A stretch of DNA of 64,000 bases from Vicingaceae bacterium (GTDB lineage: Bacteria; Bacteroidota; Bacteroidia; Flavobacteriales_E; Vicingaceae): assembly GCA_018402765.1 (NCBI GenBank), contig JAGYIE010000001.1, forward strand, positions 1 to 64,000. Direction: 5' to 3'. How positions within the stretch are numbered: position 1 is the stretch's first letter; each line of letters starts with the position of its first letter. The notes under the pieces were generated by a model, which was given only the letters and a program-made list of their open reading frames with translations, did not search any database and was not told the origin of the DNA. This document shows, piece after piece, positions 46,157 through 55,378 of the stretch. The translations under genes were made by a program, and so were the position numbers.

Positions 46157-46792
46157 TTAAAAAGAACTGTGGAATAACTCTTCTTGAAACTTTGCTAAAT
46201 ATTGTGATATGTGCAATCCATCTAGTAAACCATGATGCGCTTCTATGGAAACGGGTAAATATTTTTTTTCTTCTCTGCTGCTAAATTTCCCGAACGTAAT
46301 TTTTGGGACTGAATCTTTTGAGTTAAAACGGGTAGGATGTAGCACACTAGAAAATGAAGTCCATGGAATAGTGGTATGGCGGATCAAATCATTTTTCAAA
46401 TCATCATTGTTTAGCCTTAGACCTGATGAGTTATGAACTGCTTCTATTTCTTTCTGTAAATTGGTATTAAATATTTGGAAATTAGTCGAAAATTTTACGT
46501 AAATAAACCCAAAGGTACCATCTTCTCTTCCTATTGTTGCACCTGCATGAACTATGGGATATGCGACTACTTGATCGTTCTCTATACGGTAGGTTAGCTC
46601 TTCCACAGTGTTTACTGCCTTCATTGATTTATGCAAATAAATCGCAAAAAATGAAACATCGTTTTCTTTTGCTTCTTGATACGCTAAGGTGCAATCGAGT
46701 TCAGTAGTTATACCAAAAAAAGGAGAGTCCATTGCAGTAAAGAAGTGATAATGTTCTTTTCTTTTCCACGTGTTTATATCGATTATTTTCAT
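46157..46792 (-). CDS. Type A chloramphenicol acetyltransferase-like protein
   Basis: A 211-residue protein. The catalytic HHxxxDG motif is intact at residues 186-192 (HHGLLDG), and the N-terminal IDINTWKRKEHYHFFTAMDS and YLHKSMKAVNTVEELTYRI blocks match CatA-type enzymes. The trimeric enzyme would transfer acetyl from acetyl-CoA. Chromosomal CAT-like proteins in Bacteroidetes are common and their natural substrate and any resistance are unproven. It stands alone within a decayed region. Confidence 0.88.
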   Translation of the reverse strand: MKIIDINTWKRKEHYHFFTAMDSPFFGITTELDCTLAYQEAKENDVSFFAIYLHKSMKAVNTVEELTYRIENDQVVAYPIVHAGATIGREDGTFGFIYVKFSTNFQIFNTNLQKEIEAVHNSSGLRLNNDDLKNDLIRHTTIPWTSFSSVLHPTRFNSKDSVPKITFGKFSSREEKKYLPVSIEAHHGLLDGLHISQYLAKFQEELFHSSF

Positions 46793-47024
46793 ACTAAATT
46801 GGGGTTGAACAATTTTTAAGTTGTGATAATTGAGTCTTTACTTAACTGGGGTAAAAATAATGTTTGATTTTTATTAATTGATAAAAACAAGTTAGTTGAT
46901 TTTATTGCTCACAGTGGGACACAAAACTGTGAAATGTGTAATTATTAATGTTAATAGTATAACACATTAAAGTCGAATTCAGCTAACCTTTACATCGTTG
47001 TAAAAAGTTATTTACAAACTAAAT
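46793..47024. promoter_or_regulatory. Divergent intergenic region
   Basis: About 230 bp between divergent genes. It should hold the promoters of both the acetyltransferase and the truncated porin gene, but no TTG/TAnnTTTG pair is convincing. Confidence 0.25.
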
Positions 47025-47267
47025 ATGCAAAAGATGAAATTTAGACTACTAATTATGGGTTTATCGCTTTACTTATTTGTTAACACTGTTCAGGCTCAAA
47101 AGGATTATGACGATTTAAGAGAAGACTTAACGATAGGCTTAAAAGCAGGAATTAATTATTCAAATGTTTGGGATGAAGAAGGTGGTGACTTTAAGGCCGA
47201 TGTTAGAGTTAGATTTGAAGGTGCTGAATTTAACGGAGTAAATATAGAAGCCGCAATTAGTTCCTAA
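47025..47267 (+). pseudogene. Truncated outer-membrane beta-barrel (PorT-like) protein
   Basis: An 80-residue product (ATG 47025, or 47034). A signal peptide (ending NTVQAQ) is followed by DLTIGLKAGINYSNVWDEEG, the usual first strand of small Bacteroidetes porin-family barrels of about 200 residues. The sequence then jumps to ADVRVRFEGAEFNGVNIEAA and stops. The barrel is far too short, so this is either an internally deleted pseudogene or a small secreted protein derived from one. Confidence 0.55.
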
Positions 47268-47321
47268 TCAATTTAATAGCATAATAAACACCGAATTTTT
47301 ATAAGTTAAAAAGATAACGAC

Positions 47322-47699
47322 ATGAACACACCAAAACAATTGGGTATATGGATGGATCATTCAGTAGCCAACTTGATTGATATAAAGGCAAAAGAGAAGT
47401 CTCAAACCATTTTATCTGAATTTACCTCAGACACTAAAGAAGAAGCACTAGAAAAAAGTGAAAGTTTAATGCACAATAAGCGCCAGCAATTACAAGGGGC
47501 CTATTATAAAACCATCGCTGAGGAAATATTGAAGTATAATCATGTGCTTCTATTTGGACCTACTAATGCAAAGACGGAGCTAAATAACTTCTTAAACAAA
47601 GATTTACATTTTAAGGAAATACAGATTGATGTTGCCTCTGCTGATAAAATGTCTGACAATGAAAAAGATGCGTTTGTGAAAAGGCATTTTGTTAAATAA
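47322..47699 (+). CDS. Small eRF1-domain-3-like protein
   Basis: A 125-residue protein with KQLGIWMDHSVANLIDIKA, a helical middle and EILKYNHVLLFGPTNAKTEL. The HVLLFGPTNAKTEL strand-loop resembles the C-terminal domain of eRF1/pelota-type proteins seen in small bacterial baeRF-like proteins. This is a likeness of pattern only. It lies with HPF-like and BON proteins, which suggests a stress or translation-pausing role. Confidence 0.55.
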   Translation: MNTPKQLGIWMDHSVANLIDIKAKEKSQTILSEFTSDTKEEALEKSESLMHNKRQQLQGAYYKTIAEEILKYNHVLLFGPTNAKTELNNFLNKDLHFKEIQIDVASADKMSDNEKDAFVKRHFVK

Positions 47700-47720
47700 T
47701 TTATTAAAAGCTAGTTAAGT

Positions 47721-47927
47721 ATGAAACGAAAAGTAGAATTAGATAAAAAAATAATGGACGCCATCACAAAAATTAATACCGACTTTCCTGAGCTCTCAAA
47801 ATACATTAGTGAGATACCTGTCGAAACTGATGAGAATGATGAGGTGCACTGTGAAAATTTAACGAACTTCTTGACTTCATTAGAAGACATAGTTGCACGA
47901 TATGCCAAGACACATAAAGGAGAATAA
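47721..47927 (+). CDS. 68-residue acidic protein, unknown
   Basis: A short acidic, helical protein (MKRKVELDKKIMDAITKINT, ISEIPVETDENDEVHCENLT). No family is recognised. It begins 21 bases after the eRF1-like gene and is probably co-transcribed with it. Confidence 0.6.
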   Translation: MKRKVELDKKIMDAITKINTDFPELSKYISEIPVETDENDEVHCENLTNFLTSLEDIVARYAKTHKGE

Positions 47928-47969
47928 GTTGAAGATGAAAATTCTGCAACATATTTAGATGGCTGTCTA

Positions 47970-48240
47970 ACAGATTCTCCATCAGAAGATATTAAGCAAT
48001 AGCTCAAAGTGAAAAAAGCTGTTAATCAAGAAGATATTTCCAAGAAAAGTCCTCTAATCAAGTTAGGAAAGAAACCAATGAATAAGATCTCATAAATCAT
48101 AAATGAGGTAGAGATTTAAATCTTCCAGGTGCTGAATTAGATAATCAGCAAGAAAATATAGAAAGTGAAGATGAAAAAAATAATTATTAAAGTCGAAAAG
48201 GTAATAATCACAACAATTAGAAAAAAACAAAGGATAGTAT
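47970..48240 (+). pseudogene. Decayed small acidic stress-cluster gene
   Basis: Pieces of one small protein survive in different frames. PSEDIKQ, stop, LKVKKAVNQEDISKKSPLI lies at about 47980-48060. DLNLPGAELDNQQENIESED and EKNNY, stop, SRKGNNHNN follow at about 48115-48225. The order P-x-E-D-I ... N-Q-E-D-I-S-K ... L-N-x-P-G-A-E-L-D-x-x-Q-E ... E-D-E-x-N-N-Y ... G-x-N-H-N matches a small acidic Bacteroidetes protein family that I recall only as hypothetical. Several stops and at least one frameshift break it. Confidence 0.6.
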
Positions 48241-48259
48241 TTACGTAAAAAAGAAAAAA

Positions 48260-48574
48260 ATGATAATTCAATTTAATACCGATAAAAATGTTACAGGTGA
48301 CGAAGAGCATGAACTTTATTTCTCCACTAGAATTGAAGAGAGCTTAAAGCGATTTAAATCTTCCTTAACACGAATAGAGGTTCATTTGTCAGATGAAAAT
48401 GGCAGCAAAGATGGTTCGAACGACAAGCTATGTCTTTTAGAAGCCAGAATTGAAGGTATGCAGCCTATTTCAGTTACTTGTAACTCGGATACAATAGAAA
48501 CATCAGTTGATGGAGCTTTAAACAAATTAAAGGCTTCTTTAACTACGAAACTTGGGCGGCTTCAAAACTATTAG
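48260..48574 (+). CDS. HPF/RaiA-like ribosome-associated protein
   Basis: A 104-residue protein with the ribosome hibernation factor plan: MIIQFNTDKNVTGDEEHELY, then FKSSLTRIEVHLSDENGSKD, LLEARIEGMQPISVTCNSDT and a final helix DGALNKLKASLTTKLGRLQN. These small proteins sit in the ribosome in stationary phase or stress. The usual basic surface is weaker than in canonical HPF, so binding is uncertain. It stands in the stress-type cluster. Confidence 0.72.
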   Translation: MIIQFNTDKNVTGDEEHELYFSTRIEESLKRFKSSLTRIEVHLSDENGSKDGSNDKLCLLEARIEGMQPISVTCNSDTIETSVDGALNKLKASLTTKLGRLQNY

Positions 48575-48750
48575 TTTACCCAAAGATAACAATCTAAATG
48601 AGTGTATGAAATAATGTATTTAAATTCATTATCTCACTAATAATTTATGAATTATGGTAGTATTTTTTTAAGTCTTCTAATAGATTAAATAACGGTTTAT
48701 TTATACTTTAAGTGCTAGAAATGCTGCAGTAATTGAAAAAATGAAATTCC

Positions 48751-49407
48751 ATGAAAAAAAACACAGAATTAGCTTCAGTTGTGAATAATGCAATAAAATG
48801 GGAGCGCTCTATGCACGAAACAAATATAGTAGTCGCTTTAAAAGATGGTTCTGTAACATTATCAGGAACAGTTGATAGTTATTATAAAAAGAATTTAGCA
48901 GTTCGAGCAGCCAAAAATGTTATAGGCGTAAAGGAAGTTATTGACTTGGTAATGATAAACTATGGAAATTCTTTTAAAATACCAGATACTAAAATAGCCA
49001 AGGATGTTCTGAGCACTTGGAGGTATAATTGGGAAGTGCCAAACAATCAAATTAAAGTCAAAGTGGCTAATGGTTGGGTAAACTTAGAAGGAGAAGTTCC
49101 ATGGAAGTATCAAGAAGAAGCAGCAGAAAAGGCGATCAAAAATCTTCCAGGAATTAAAGGAATATCTAATTTAATTAAGGTAAAATCCGAATCGACAGAT
49201 ATCTTAGAAAAGAAAGATATAGAAAATGCATTAAAACGTAATTGGTCAATTAACTCAGTAGATATAAAAGTTGAGGTACAACAGAATAATGTAAAACTGA
49301 AAGGCTTAGTTCATTCATTGTACCAAAAAGAAGAAGCCGGTAGATTGGCTTGGAACGCACCTGGGGTTCGGTCAGTAGCGAATGAATTAGCTGTAATTGA
49401 TGTCTAA
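48751..49407 (+). CDS. Protein with three BON domains
   Basis: A 218-residue protein made of three BON domains: about 1-70 (IVVALKDGSVTLSGTVDSYY), 75-145 (IKVKVANGWVNLEGEVPWKY) and 150-218 (IKVEVQQNNVKLKGLVHSLY), each with the V-x-L-x-G-x-V strand. BON domains often bind membranes or osmotic-shock proteins (OsmY-like). There is no signal peptide, so it is cytosolic or needs another export route. Unusual for the family. Last gene of the stress-type cluster. Confidence 0.85.
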   Translation: MKKNTELASVVNNAIKWERSMHETNIVVALKDGSVTLSGTVDSYYKKNLAVRAAKNVIGVKEVIDLVMINYGNSFKIPDTKIAKDVLSTWRYNWEVPNNQIKVKVANGWVNLEGEVPWKYQEEAAEKAIKNLPGIKGISNLIKVKSESTDILEKKDIENALKRNWSINSVDIKVEVQQNNVKLKGLVHSLYQKEEAGRLAWNAPGVRSVANELAVIDV

Positions 49408-50053
49408 GTTAATTTTAGTTTTAAAACTAAAATGTATAATTTATACAATATGATGCATTTAGCAAAAATATGATGAAATAATAATTTTAAAACTCAGTGT
49501 TACTTCATCAAATAGTTTAAATTAGTAATTAGCATATTTTTTTTGTTAACGTTAATCAAAATTGGTATTGAAAGTTATTCTTCAATTTATTATTTAGATG
49601 CATAAAATAAGTTATTTCTAAATTATTCTAAGCTATATTTTATAAAAAATAAAAGTGAATATAAATAATGCGTCCAAAGGATAAAGCGTTGATTTCTCTT
49701 TGATTTATAATACTGGTTGATTTGGAAGAAACTCTTATTTGGGTAATTTAACTCGTCGATATGTTAAATGTTTTAATCTCTGAGTCCCGTAATTAAGAAA
49801 TAGTTAGGAAGCTGCATACTAGGTCACAATTTTCAATTAATCTTTTATACTGTTATGCCACATAAGCATACTAAAAAATAAACTTCAAAGTATTTTAAAA
49901 CATTAAACAAAGTTCACAAGCTTATTCCATAAAAATGACTACATTTAAATATAATATACTTAAAAATCAATATATTTAGCGATATAATCTCTAAAACTTT
50001 CAGATTTTTCGATGTGCTATTTTAGCATATTTTTCTTAAACAAAACAAGTCAC
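49408..50053. other. Long AT-rich intergenic region
   Basis: About 650 bp with stops in all frames, extended A/T runs and no recognised gene. It should include the promoter of the AraC-type regulator, but no consensus pair could be placed with confidence. Confidence 0.5.
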
Positions 50054-50614
50054 ATGAATTTGTACATCAAATATATGGTAAGCTTACGGTGTAAGATGAC
50101 TGTTAAGCAGGAGTTGAAAAAAATGGGTTTGCACTTTGTTTTCGTGGACCTAGGAATGATAGAGATTTTAGAAGAAATAACCCTGGAACAGCGAAATCAA
50201 TTAAAATTAAATCTATTGACCTATGGACTAGAATTATTAGAAGACAATAGAAAAATATTGATCGATAAAGTTAAGAATGTAATTATTGAAATGATTCATT
50301 ATTCTGATGAATTTCCAAAAGTGAATTATTCAGATTATATTAGCCAACAATTGGGGTATGATTACACTTATTTATCTAATATTTTTTCCGAAGTTAAAGG
50401 GTTTACAATTCAACAGTTTATCATAATTCATAAGATAGAAAAAGCTAAAGAATTATTATTGTACCAAGAGTTAAACTTGACGCAGATATCTCAAAAACTT
50501 CATTACAGTAGTGTCTCACATTTATCCAATCAATTTAAAAAGATTACAGGCCTTACACCTTCGTTTTATAAATCCTTAAAGAAAAAGCGAACCATGAACT
50601 TAGAGGATGTTTAA
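50054..50614 (+). CDS. AraC-family transcriptional regulator
   Basis: A 186-residue protein from ATG 50054 (MNLYIKYMVSLRCKMTVKQE), chosen because conserved members begin there. The C-terminal HTH_AraC domain (about 90-186) has two helix-turn-helix parts: YISQQLGYDYTYLSNIFSEV and ISQKLHYSSVSHLSNQFKKI, then TGLTPSFYK. The N-terminal half (LKKMGLHFVFVDLGMIEILE) is a sensor typical of small Bacteroidetes members. The ligand is unknown. Confidence 0.88.
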   Translation: MNLYIKYMVSLRCKMTVKQELKKMGLHFVFVDLGMIEILEEITLEQRNQLKLNLLTYGLELLEDNRKILIDKVKNVIIEMIHYSDEFPKVNYSDYISQQLGYDYTYLSNIFSEVKGFTIQQFIIIHKIEKAKELLLYQELNLTQISQKLHYSSVSHLSNQFKKITGLTPSFYKSLKKKRTMNLEDV

Positions 50615-50768
50615 CTTTTTAACTTTTAGCTTTCTATTTCTTAAATTGCTCTATCAATTTTCAAAGTCATTCTAAATCATAAAATATATTTATTATTAAC
50701 ATAAAAATTATAAATGACTTATTGTAAAATGCCTTATCTATATTTGGTTAAATAAATAACAACTAAAT

Positions 50769-51275
50769 ATGATAATTCGAACAACTTTACTCTTTTATGT
50801 AATTTGCCTTGTTTTTTCAGGATGTGCGACATATAAAACCAATACTTCAGAATTTAAAACTACTATTTCGGCTGAAGGACCTTTTTTTGCTGGATCAAAT
50901 AGTTTAATAGGTGAGTTAGTTTTAGATATGCCACAGATTTTAGAAGATTCCACCTTTCAAGAAATTGAGCACGTGTCAATAAACGAAATAACCGTGGAGA
51001 TTTTGAACAACGAAGAATTAACACTTGACCAATTTACGAGTGCTGCATTGCAATTAGTCAGCGATGAAAATCCAATGACGAGCATAGCAATTATGAATCC
51101 TATTCAAGTTTCAAATAATCAGCTTAAGCTCACCGTTAGCGGAAATGCTAACGTGGATGCCTTTTTTCAAGACGGCAAATTTTCAGTTTTACTCGATTTG
51201 GATTTTCAAGAAGATAGTTACGTTGAAGTATTGCAGGCTGAGATTAAAATGAATTTAACAATTGAATATAAATAA
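50769..51275 (+). CDS. Lipoprotein of unknown function
   Basis: A 168-residue protein with a lipobox (VFSGC; lipidated Cys at residue 19). The mature part is beta-rich with acidic patches (FFAGSNSLIGELVLDMPQIL ... VSGNANVDAFFQDGKFSVLL). No family is recognised. It precedes the DUF2147 gene by 9 bp and is probably in the same operon as it and the following beta-barrel gene. Confidence 0.7.
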   Translation: MIIRTTLLFYVICLVFSGCATYKTNTSEFKTTISAEGPFFAGSNSLIGELVLDMPQILEDSTFQEIEHVSINEITVEILNNEELTLDQFTSAALQLVSDENPMTSIAIMNPIQVSNNQLKLTVSGNANVDAFFQDGKFSVLLDLDFQEDSYVEVLQAEIKMNLTIEYK

Positions 51276-51284
51276 TTTACGAAT

Positions 51285-51749
51285 ATGAAAAAATGGATAT
51301 CTATACTATCAGTTTTACTAACTATAGTTTTGTCAACTGGGGTAAACGCGCAGGAAAAAGCAGATAAGTTAACTGGTGTTTGGGAACCAAGCCATGGAAA
51401 AGCTAAGGTAAAAATAGAGAAAATTGGAAGCAAGTATTATGGAAAAATTGTTTGGTTAAGAGAGCCAAATGACCCTGAAACAAATGCTCCAAAAATGGAT
51501 AAAAATAATCCGGATGAAAAAATGCGTACCACACCTTTAAGAGGCTACCGTATTTTAAAAGACTTTGAATACACTGCCGAAAATGAATGGACAGAGGGAA
51601 CTATTTATGATCCTGAAAATGGAAATACGTACAGCTGTATTATTAAAATGACTGATGAAAATACATTAGACATAAGAGGTTATATCGGTGTCTCTGCCCT
51701 AGGTAGAACGGACATTTGGAAACGATTAAAAATGCCATCAAAGAAATAA
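51285..51749 (+). CDS. DUF2147 secreted protein
   Basis: A 154-residue protein with a signal peptide (ending GVNAQ). LTGVWEPSHGKAKVKIEKIG and YYGKIVWLREPNDPETNAP, then GYRILKDFEYTAENEWTEGT and IYDPENGNTYSCIIKMTDEN are diagnostic of DUF2147, a calycin-like beta barrel. Function is unknown. It shares its operon with a lipoprotein and an outer-membrane barrel. Confidence 0.9.
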   Translation: MKKWISILSVLLTIVLSTGVNAQEKADKLTGVWEPSHGKAKVKIEKIGSKYYGKIVWLREPNDPETNAPKMDKNNPDEKMRTTPLRGYRILKDFEYTAENEWTEGTIYDPENGNTYSCIIKMTDENTLDIRGYIGVSALGRTDIWKRLKMPSKK

Positions 51750-51770
51750 TTACTTCTTAAAAAATAAATT

Positions 51771-52892
51771 ATGCTAAAGATATTTCGTTGTGTTTTGCCC
51801 TTTTTTGTAGGGATGATTTCAGTAAATGCAATTGCTCAAACCGACACAACTGCAGCTGATGAAGAAGATTACAGTATTTATGACAATTTAGATTTTGTTG
51901 ACGAAGGTGCAAAACGTTTTGCATCTGCAAAAATTAAAGGGATTAGTCCTCAAAAGTTAATAACGATAGGATATGATTTTCAAGGTGGTTATAATATTGA
52001 TGCTGGAAAAAAAGGAACGCTAGCTAATGGTGGAATTTTAAGTCAAAAAGCCGTTGTAAACTCAACACAAGGTTTACGGGTTGAGGCGAATATTCCGGTA
52101 ATATCAAAAAATAGCCTAATTGTGCAAGTTGGAGGTAGGTTTTGGGATGTTAAATATGATTTTGAAGATGAAACTGAATTGACAAATCCTACTTTACGGA
52201 CACTTGCAGATAATGGTTTGACTTCTCTTGGTCTAAATTCTACCATTTTCAAACCATTAAATGAAACTAGTTTTTTATTGTTTCAAGTAGATGCAGGAAT
52301 GAATGGAGATTATACGTTCGATGAATTTCAATCCCTAAAATACAATCGCTATTCGGTAGCAGCTCTTTGGGGTAAAAGACCGAATGACAACAAGCAGTGG
52401 GCCGTAGGTCTATCCAGAACATATAGAGCGGGTGAGTTGAACTACATTCCTATCGTAATGTATAATTGGACGTCAATTAATAATAAATGGGGAACTGAAA
52501 TACTATTTCCTGCCCGTGCGCATGTGAGATATACAGTAAATCCAAGAAATATGCTTTTTGCAGGTTTTGAGTTAGAAGGAAATAGTTATCGCATAGGAAA
52601 TCAAGGATTTGTTGATATTAATAATAAACCTTATGAAGATTCTGATTTTCAAGATTTAGAAATACGCAGAAGTGAGTTGCGTTTTCGTTTAATGTACGAG
52701 CGTCAGATCACAGGTTTTATATGGCTTTCCGCTCAGGCAGGTTACCGTTACAACTATTCTTATAATATAGATCAGTTGAAAGATGGCAAAGAATTTTACC
52801 GGGGCTTTTTTGGAGACCAGGAGTTTGCTCTAGAAAATGAATTAACTAATCCGCTCTATTTTAATTTAAGTATAAACTTGGTTAGTCCGTAA
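51771..52892 (+). CDS. DUF6268-like outer-membrane beta-barrel protein
   Basis: A 373-residue protein with a signal peptide (ending NAIAQ). KINGISPQ-type linker, then alternating amphipathic strands (ITIGYDFQGGYNIDAG, SLIVQVGGRFWDVKYDF, FLLFQVDAGMNGDYTF) and an end in a strand (LTNPLYFNLSINLVSP) suit an outer-membrane barrel of the DUF6268 type. Function is not known. It ends the three-gene operon, and a shared terminator follows. Confidence 0.72.
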   Translation: MLKIFRCVLPFFVGMISVNAIAQTDTTAADEEDYSIYDNLDFVDEGAKRFASAKIKGISPQKLITIGYDFQGGYNIDAGKKGTLANGGILSQKAVVNSTQGLRVEANIPVISKNSLIVQVGGRFWDVKYDFEDETELTNPTLRTLADNGLTSLGLNSTIFKPLNETSFLLFQVDAGMNGDYTFDEFQSLKYNRYSVAALWGKRPNDNKQWAVGLSRTYRAGELNYIPIVMYNWTSINNKWGTEILFPARAHVRYTVNPRNMLFAGFELEGNSYRIGNQGFVDINNKPYEDSDFQDLEIRRSELRFRLMYERQITGFIWLSAQAGYRYNYSYNIDQLKDGKEFYRGFFGDQEFALENELTNPLYFNLSINLVSP

Positions 52893-52956
52893 GAATTTAA
52901 TTTTTACATTTTTTGTAAGAGTAGAAAAAAAAGTTTAATGAGTGGAGCTATCAATT

Positions 52957-52988
52957 AAAGCTCTCGTATTTTTTTATACGAGAGCTTT
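52957..52988. terminator. Bidirectional terminator
   Basis: A perfect 13-bp stem (AAAGCTCTCGTAT, 52957-52969, with 52976-52988) around a T-rich 6-base loop; short A and T runs flank it. It separates the convergent beta-barrel and prolyl oligopeptidase genes. Confidence 0.88.
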
Positions 52989-53005
52989 TGTGGAATTTAA
53001 TTTTT

Positions 53006-55147
53006 TTATTTAAACTCTTTTATACCCTGATTCCAAAGTACAAAGCTCCATATGTCAGCCCATTCTTCAATAGTTTTAGAAGTTGGCTTACCTGCTCCAT
53101 GTCCTGCATTTACATCAACTCTAATTAGTAGCGGATTTTTGTTTGAACCCTTAGCTTGTAATTCAGATATAAATTTAAATGAATGTGCCGGAACTACTCG
53201 ATCATCATGATCAGCAGTAGTAACCATTGTTGCAGGGTAATCAGTTCCCTTTTCTACGTTATGCAATGGAGAGTAGGTGTATAAATTTTCAAAACTTTCT
53301 TTAGACTCACTATCACCATATTCACCTGCCCAAGCCCAACCAATTGTAAATTTATGGTAACGAAGCATATCTAAAACACCTACACCTGGTAAGGTCACCT
53401 TTGCCAAATCAGGACGTTGAGTCATTACAGCCCCTATTAATAAGCCACCATTACTTCGGCCATGAATAGCTAATTTTTCTGTAGAAGTGTAATTGTTTTT
53501 CTTTAAATACTCTCCCGCAGCGATAAAGTCATCAAATACATTTTGTTTTTTCCCCTTCATACCTGCTTTATGCCATTCTTCGCCATATTCACTTCCACCT
53601 CTTAGATTCGCTACTGCATAGATTCCACCTTGCTCCAAGAAAACAGTTGTTTTTACATCATAATATGGTTTTATACTAATATTGAATCCGCCGTAAGCAT
53701 ATAAAAAGGTAGGGTTTTGTCCATTCATCTCCAATCCCTTTTTGTGGGTAATAAACATTGGTATTTTTGTGCCATCTTTACTTTTGTAAAAGACTTGTTT
53801 TGTCTCATATGCATCTCCTTCAAAAGCAGTTTTTGCTTCATACCAAATAGTGGATTCTTTTGTATTCATATCGTATTTATAAATAGTTCCTGGCTTGGTG
53901 TAGGATGAAAAAGAGTAAAAAGCTAAAGCAGTATCCTTGTCACCACTAAATCCTGCGGTACCTAAACCTGGTAAGTCAATAGCATAACTAAATGTGCCAT
54001 CCCGCTCATAAATTTCTAAAGCAGTAACCACATCTTTCATGTATGAAGCTACTAGCTGATCATTCGCTAATGAAACACTGTTTAAATAGTCTTTCTTCTC
54101 AGGTAGCACATCCACCCAATTCTCTTTTGTAGGATTTTTGAGGTCTACTTTTACAAGTTTATTGTTTGGCGCATTTACATTGGTAAATAACAAAATTTCT
54201 CCCTCTGAGTAACTTACAACATTTTGCTCATTTTCAAAATCATTTACGATTGTTACAAAATCCCCTTCCTTGTCTAATTCTTTCACTATTAATGTATTTC
54301 CTGAAGTAGATTCTGATCCTGAAATAATTAATAGAGTTTGTGCTTCATTTACAGCAGCATAAAAATTGCGTTCAGGGTGCTCTTGGTCTTCAAAAATTAA
54401 CTGATCTGCAGACTGTTCTGTTCCTAATTTATGATAATAGACTTTATGAAATTCATTTTTATTCCAAAATTCCGAACCATCTTTTGGGGCATCATAACTA
54501 CTGTAATAAAACCCATTTTTATGCCAAGATATGCCCGAAAACTTCACCCATCTTAGGGTATCACTCAGCATTTCCATGGTGTTCATATCCATAATTCGGA
54601 TTTCTAACCAATCAGAACCGGCCTTTGATACTCCAAAAGCCATATATTCAGCATCTTTTGAAAAACTCAAACCATTTAATGCGGTTGTTCCATCTGCAGA
54701 CCAATCGTTTGGATTTAACAAAACTTTTTCTTTGCTTTCTAATCCTTCTTTAAAGTATAATACGGACTGATTTTGAATTCCATCATTTTTGTAATAGAAA
54801 TAGTATTTACCCTTATTGAATGGGGTAGAAACTTTTTCGTAATTCCATAGTTCAGTCAACCTTGCTTTAAGTTGATCGCGATAAGGAACTTGACTTAAGT
54901 AATCAAATGTTACCTCATTCTGAGCTTTCACCCATTCAGCAGTTTCTGAGGATCGATCATCTTCCAACCATCGATAAGGATCATTAACTACTGTTCCAAA
55001 ATAGTCGTCTGATATGCTATCTTTTCGAACTTCAGGGTATGGTTTTAGATTGATGCTCACTGTTTCTGCCTCAGGTTTGGCAGTCTCATTACACGCAAAT
55101 AAAATCAACGTAGAAACTGCAATTATTAGTTTTTTCATAGTGTTCAT
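53006..55147 (-). CDS. Prolyl oligopeptidase (S9) lipoprotein
   Basis: A 713-residue protein with a lipobox (LILFAC). Residues about 30-420 form the N-terminal beta-propeller (DPYRWLEDDRSSETAEWVKA). The alpha/beta-hydrolase domain has GRSNGGLLIG with the catalytic serine near residue 563, D in TTADHDDRVVPAHS and the histidine in NAGHGAGKPT. The triad is complete, so a proline-specific endopeptidase is expected, tethered outside the cytoplasm. Monocistronic. Confidence 0.94.
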   Translation of the reverse strand: MNTMKKLIIAVSTLILFACNETAKPEAETVSINLKPYPEVRKDSISDDYFGTVVNDPYRWLEDDRSSETAEWVKAQNEVTFDYLSQVPYRDQLKARLTELWNYEKVSTPFNKGKYYFYYKNDGIQNQSVLYFKEGLESKEKVLLNPNDWSADGTTALNGLSFSKDAEYMAFGVSKAGSDWLEIRIMDMNTMEMLSDTLRWVKFSGISWHKNGFYYSSYDAPKDGSEFWNKNEFHKVYYHKLGTEQSADQLIFEDQEHPERNFYAAVNEAQTLLIISGSESTSGNTLIVKELDKEGDFVTIVNDFENEQNVVSYSEGEILLFTNVNAPNNKLVKVDLKNPTKENWVDVLPEKKDYLNSVSLANDQLVASYMKDVVTALEIYERDGTFSYAIDLPGLGTAGFSGDKDTALAFYSFSSYTKPGTIYKYDMNTKESTIWYEAKTAFEGDAYETKQVFYKSKDGTKIPMFITHKKGLEMNGQNPTFLYAYGGFNISIKPYYDVKTTVFLEQGGIYAVANLRGGSEYGEEWHKAGMKGKKQNVFDDFIAAGEYLKKNNYTSTEKLAIHGRSNGGLLIGAVMTQRPDLAKVTLPGVGVLDMLRYHKFTIGWAWAGEYGDSESKESFENLYTYSPLHNVEKGTDYPATMVTTADHDDRVVPAHSFKFISELQAKGSNKNPLLIRVDVNAGHGAGKPTSKTIEEWADIWSFVLWNQGIKEFK

Positions 55148-55378
55148 TTTAACAATTCGTAAACTTAATGATTTGGTTATAATGAAACAATGTCAAAGAA
55201 TATAAATGAGTTAGTTAATGAAAAAAAATTCTGAGAAAAAATTACATTATTTTTTTTACGTAGTATATTTTATAATTACCCACTTTCTTAACAAGAACAT
55301 TAATCTTAAAGGAATCTAAGTTTGCAATTGATTATAAAATAGTATTTTCGAACTAAATAAGTTTTAAACCTAACTCCT

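Noticed and set aside
46157-46792. The CAT-like gene as an acquired antibiotic-resistance cassette.
   Set aside because: No integrase, flanking repeat or composition shift lies right beside it; chromosomal CAT-like genes are common in this phylum.
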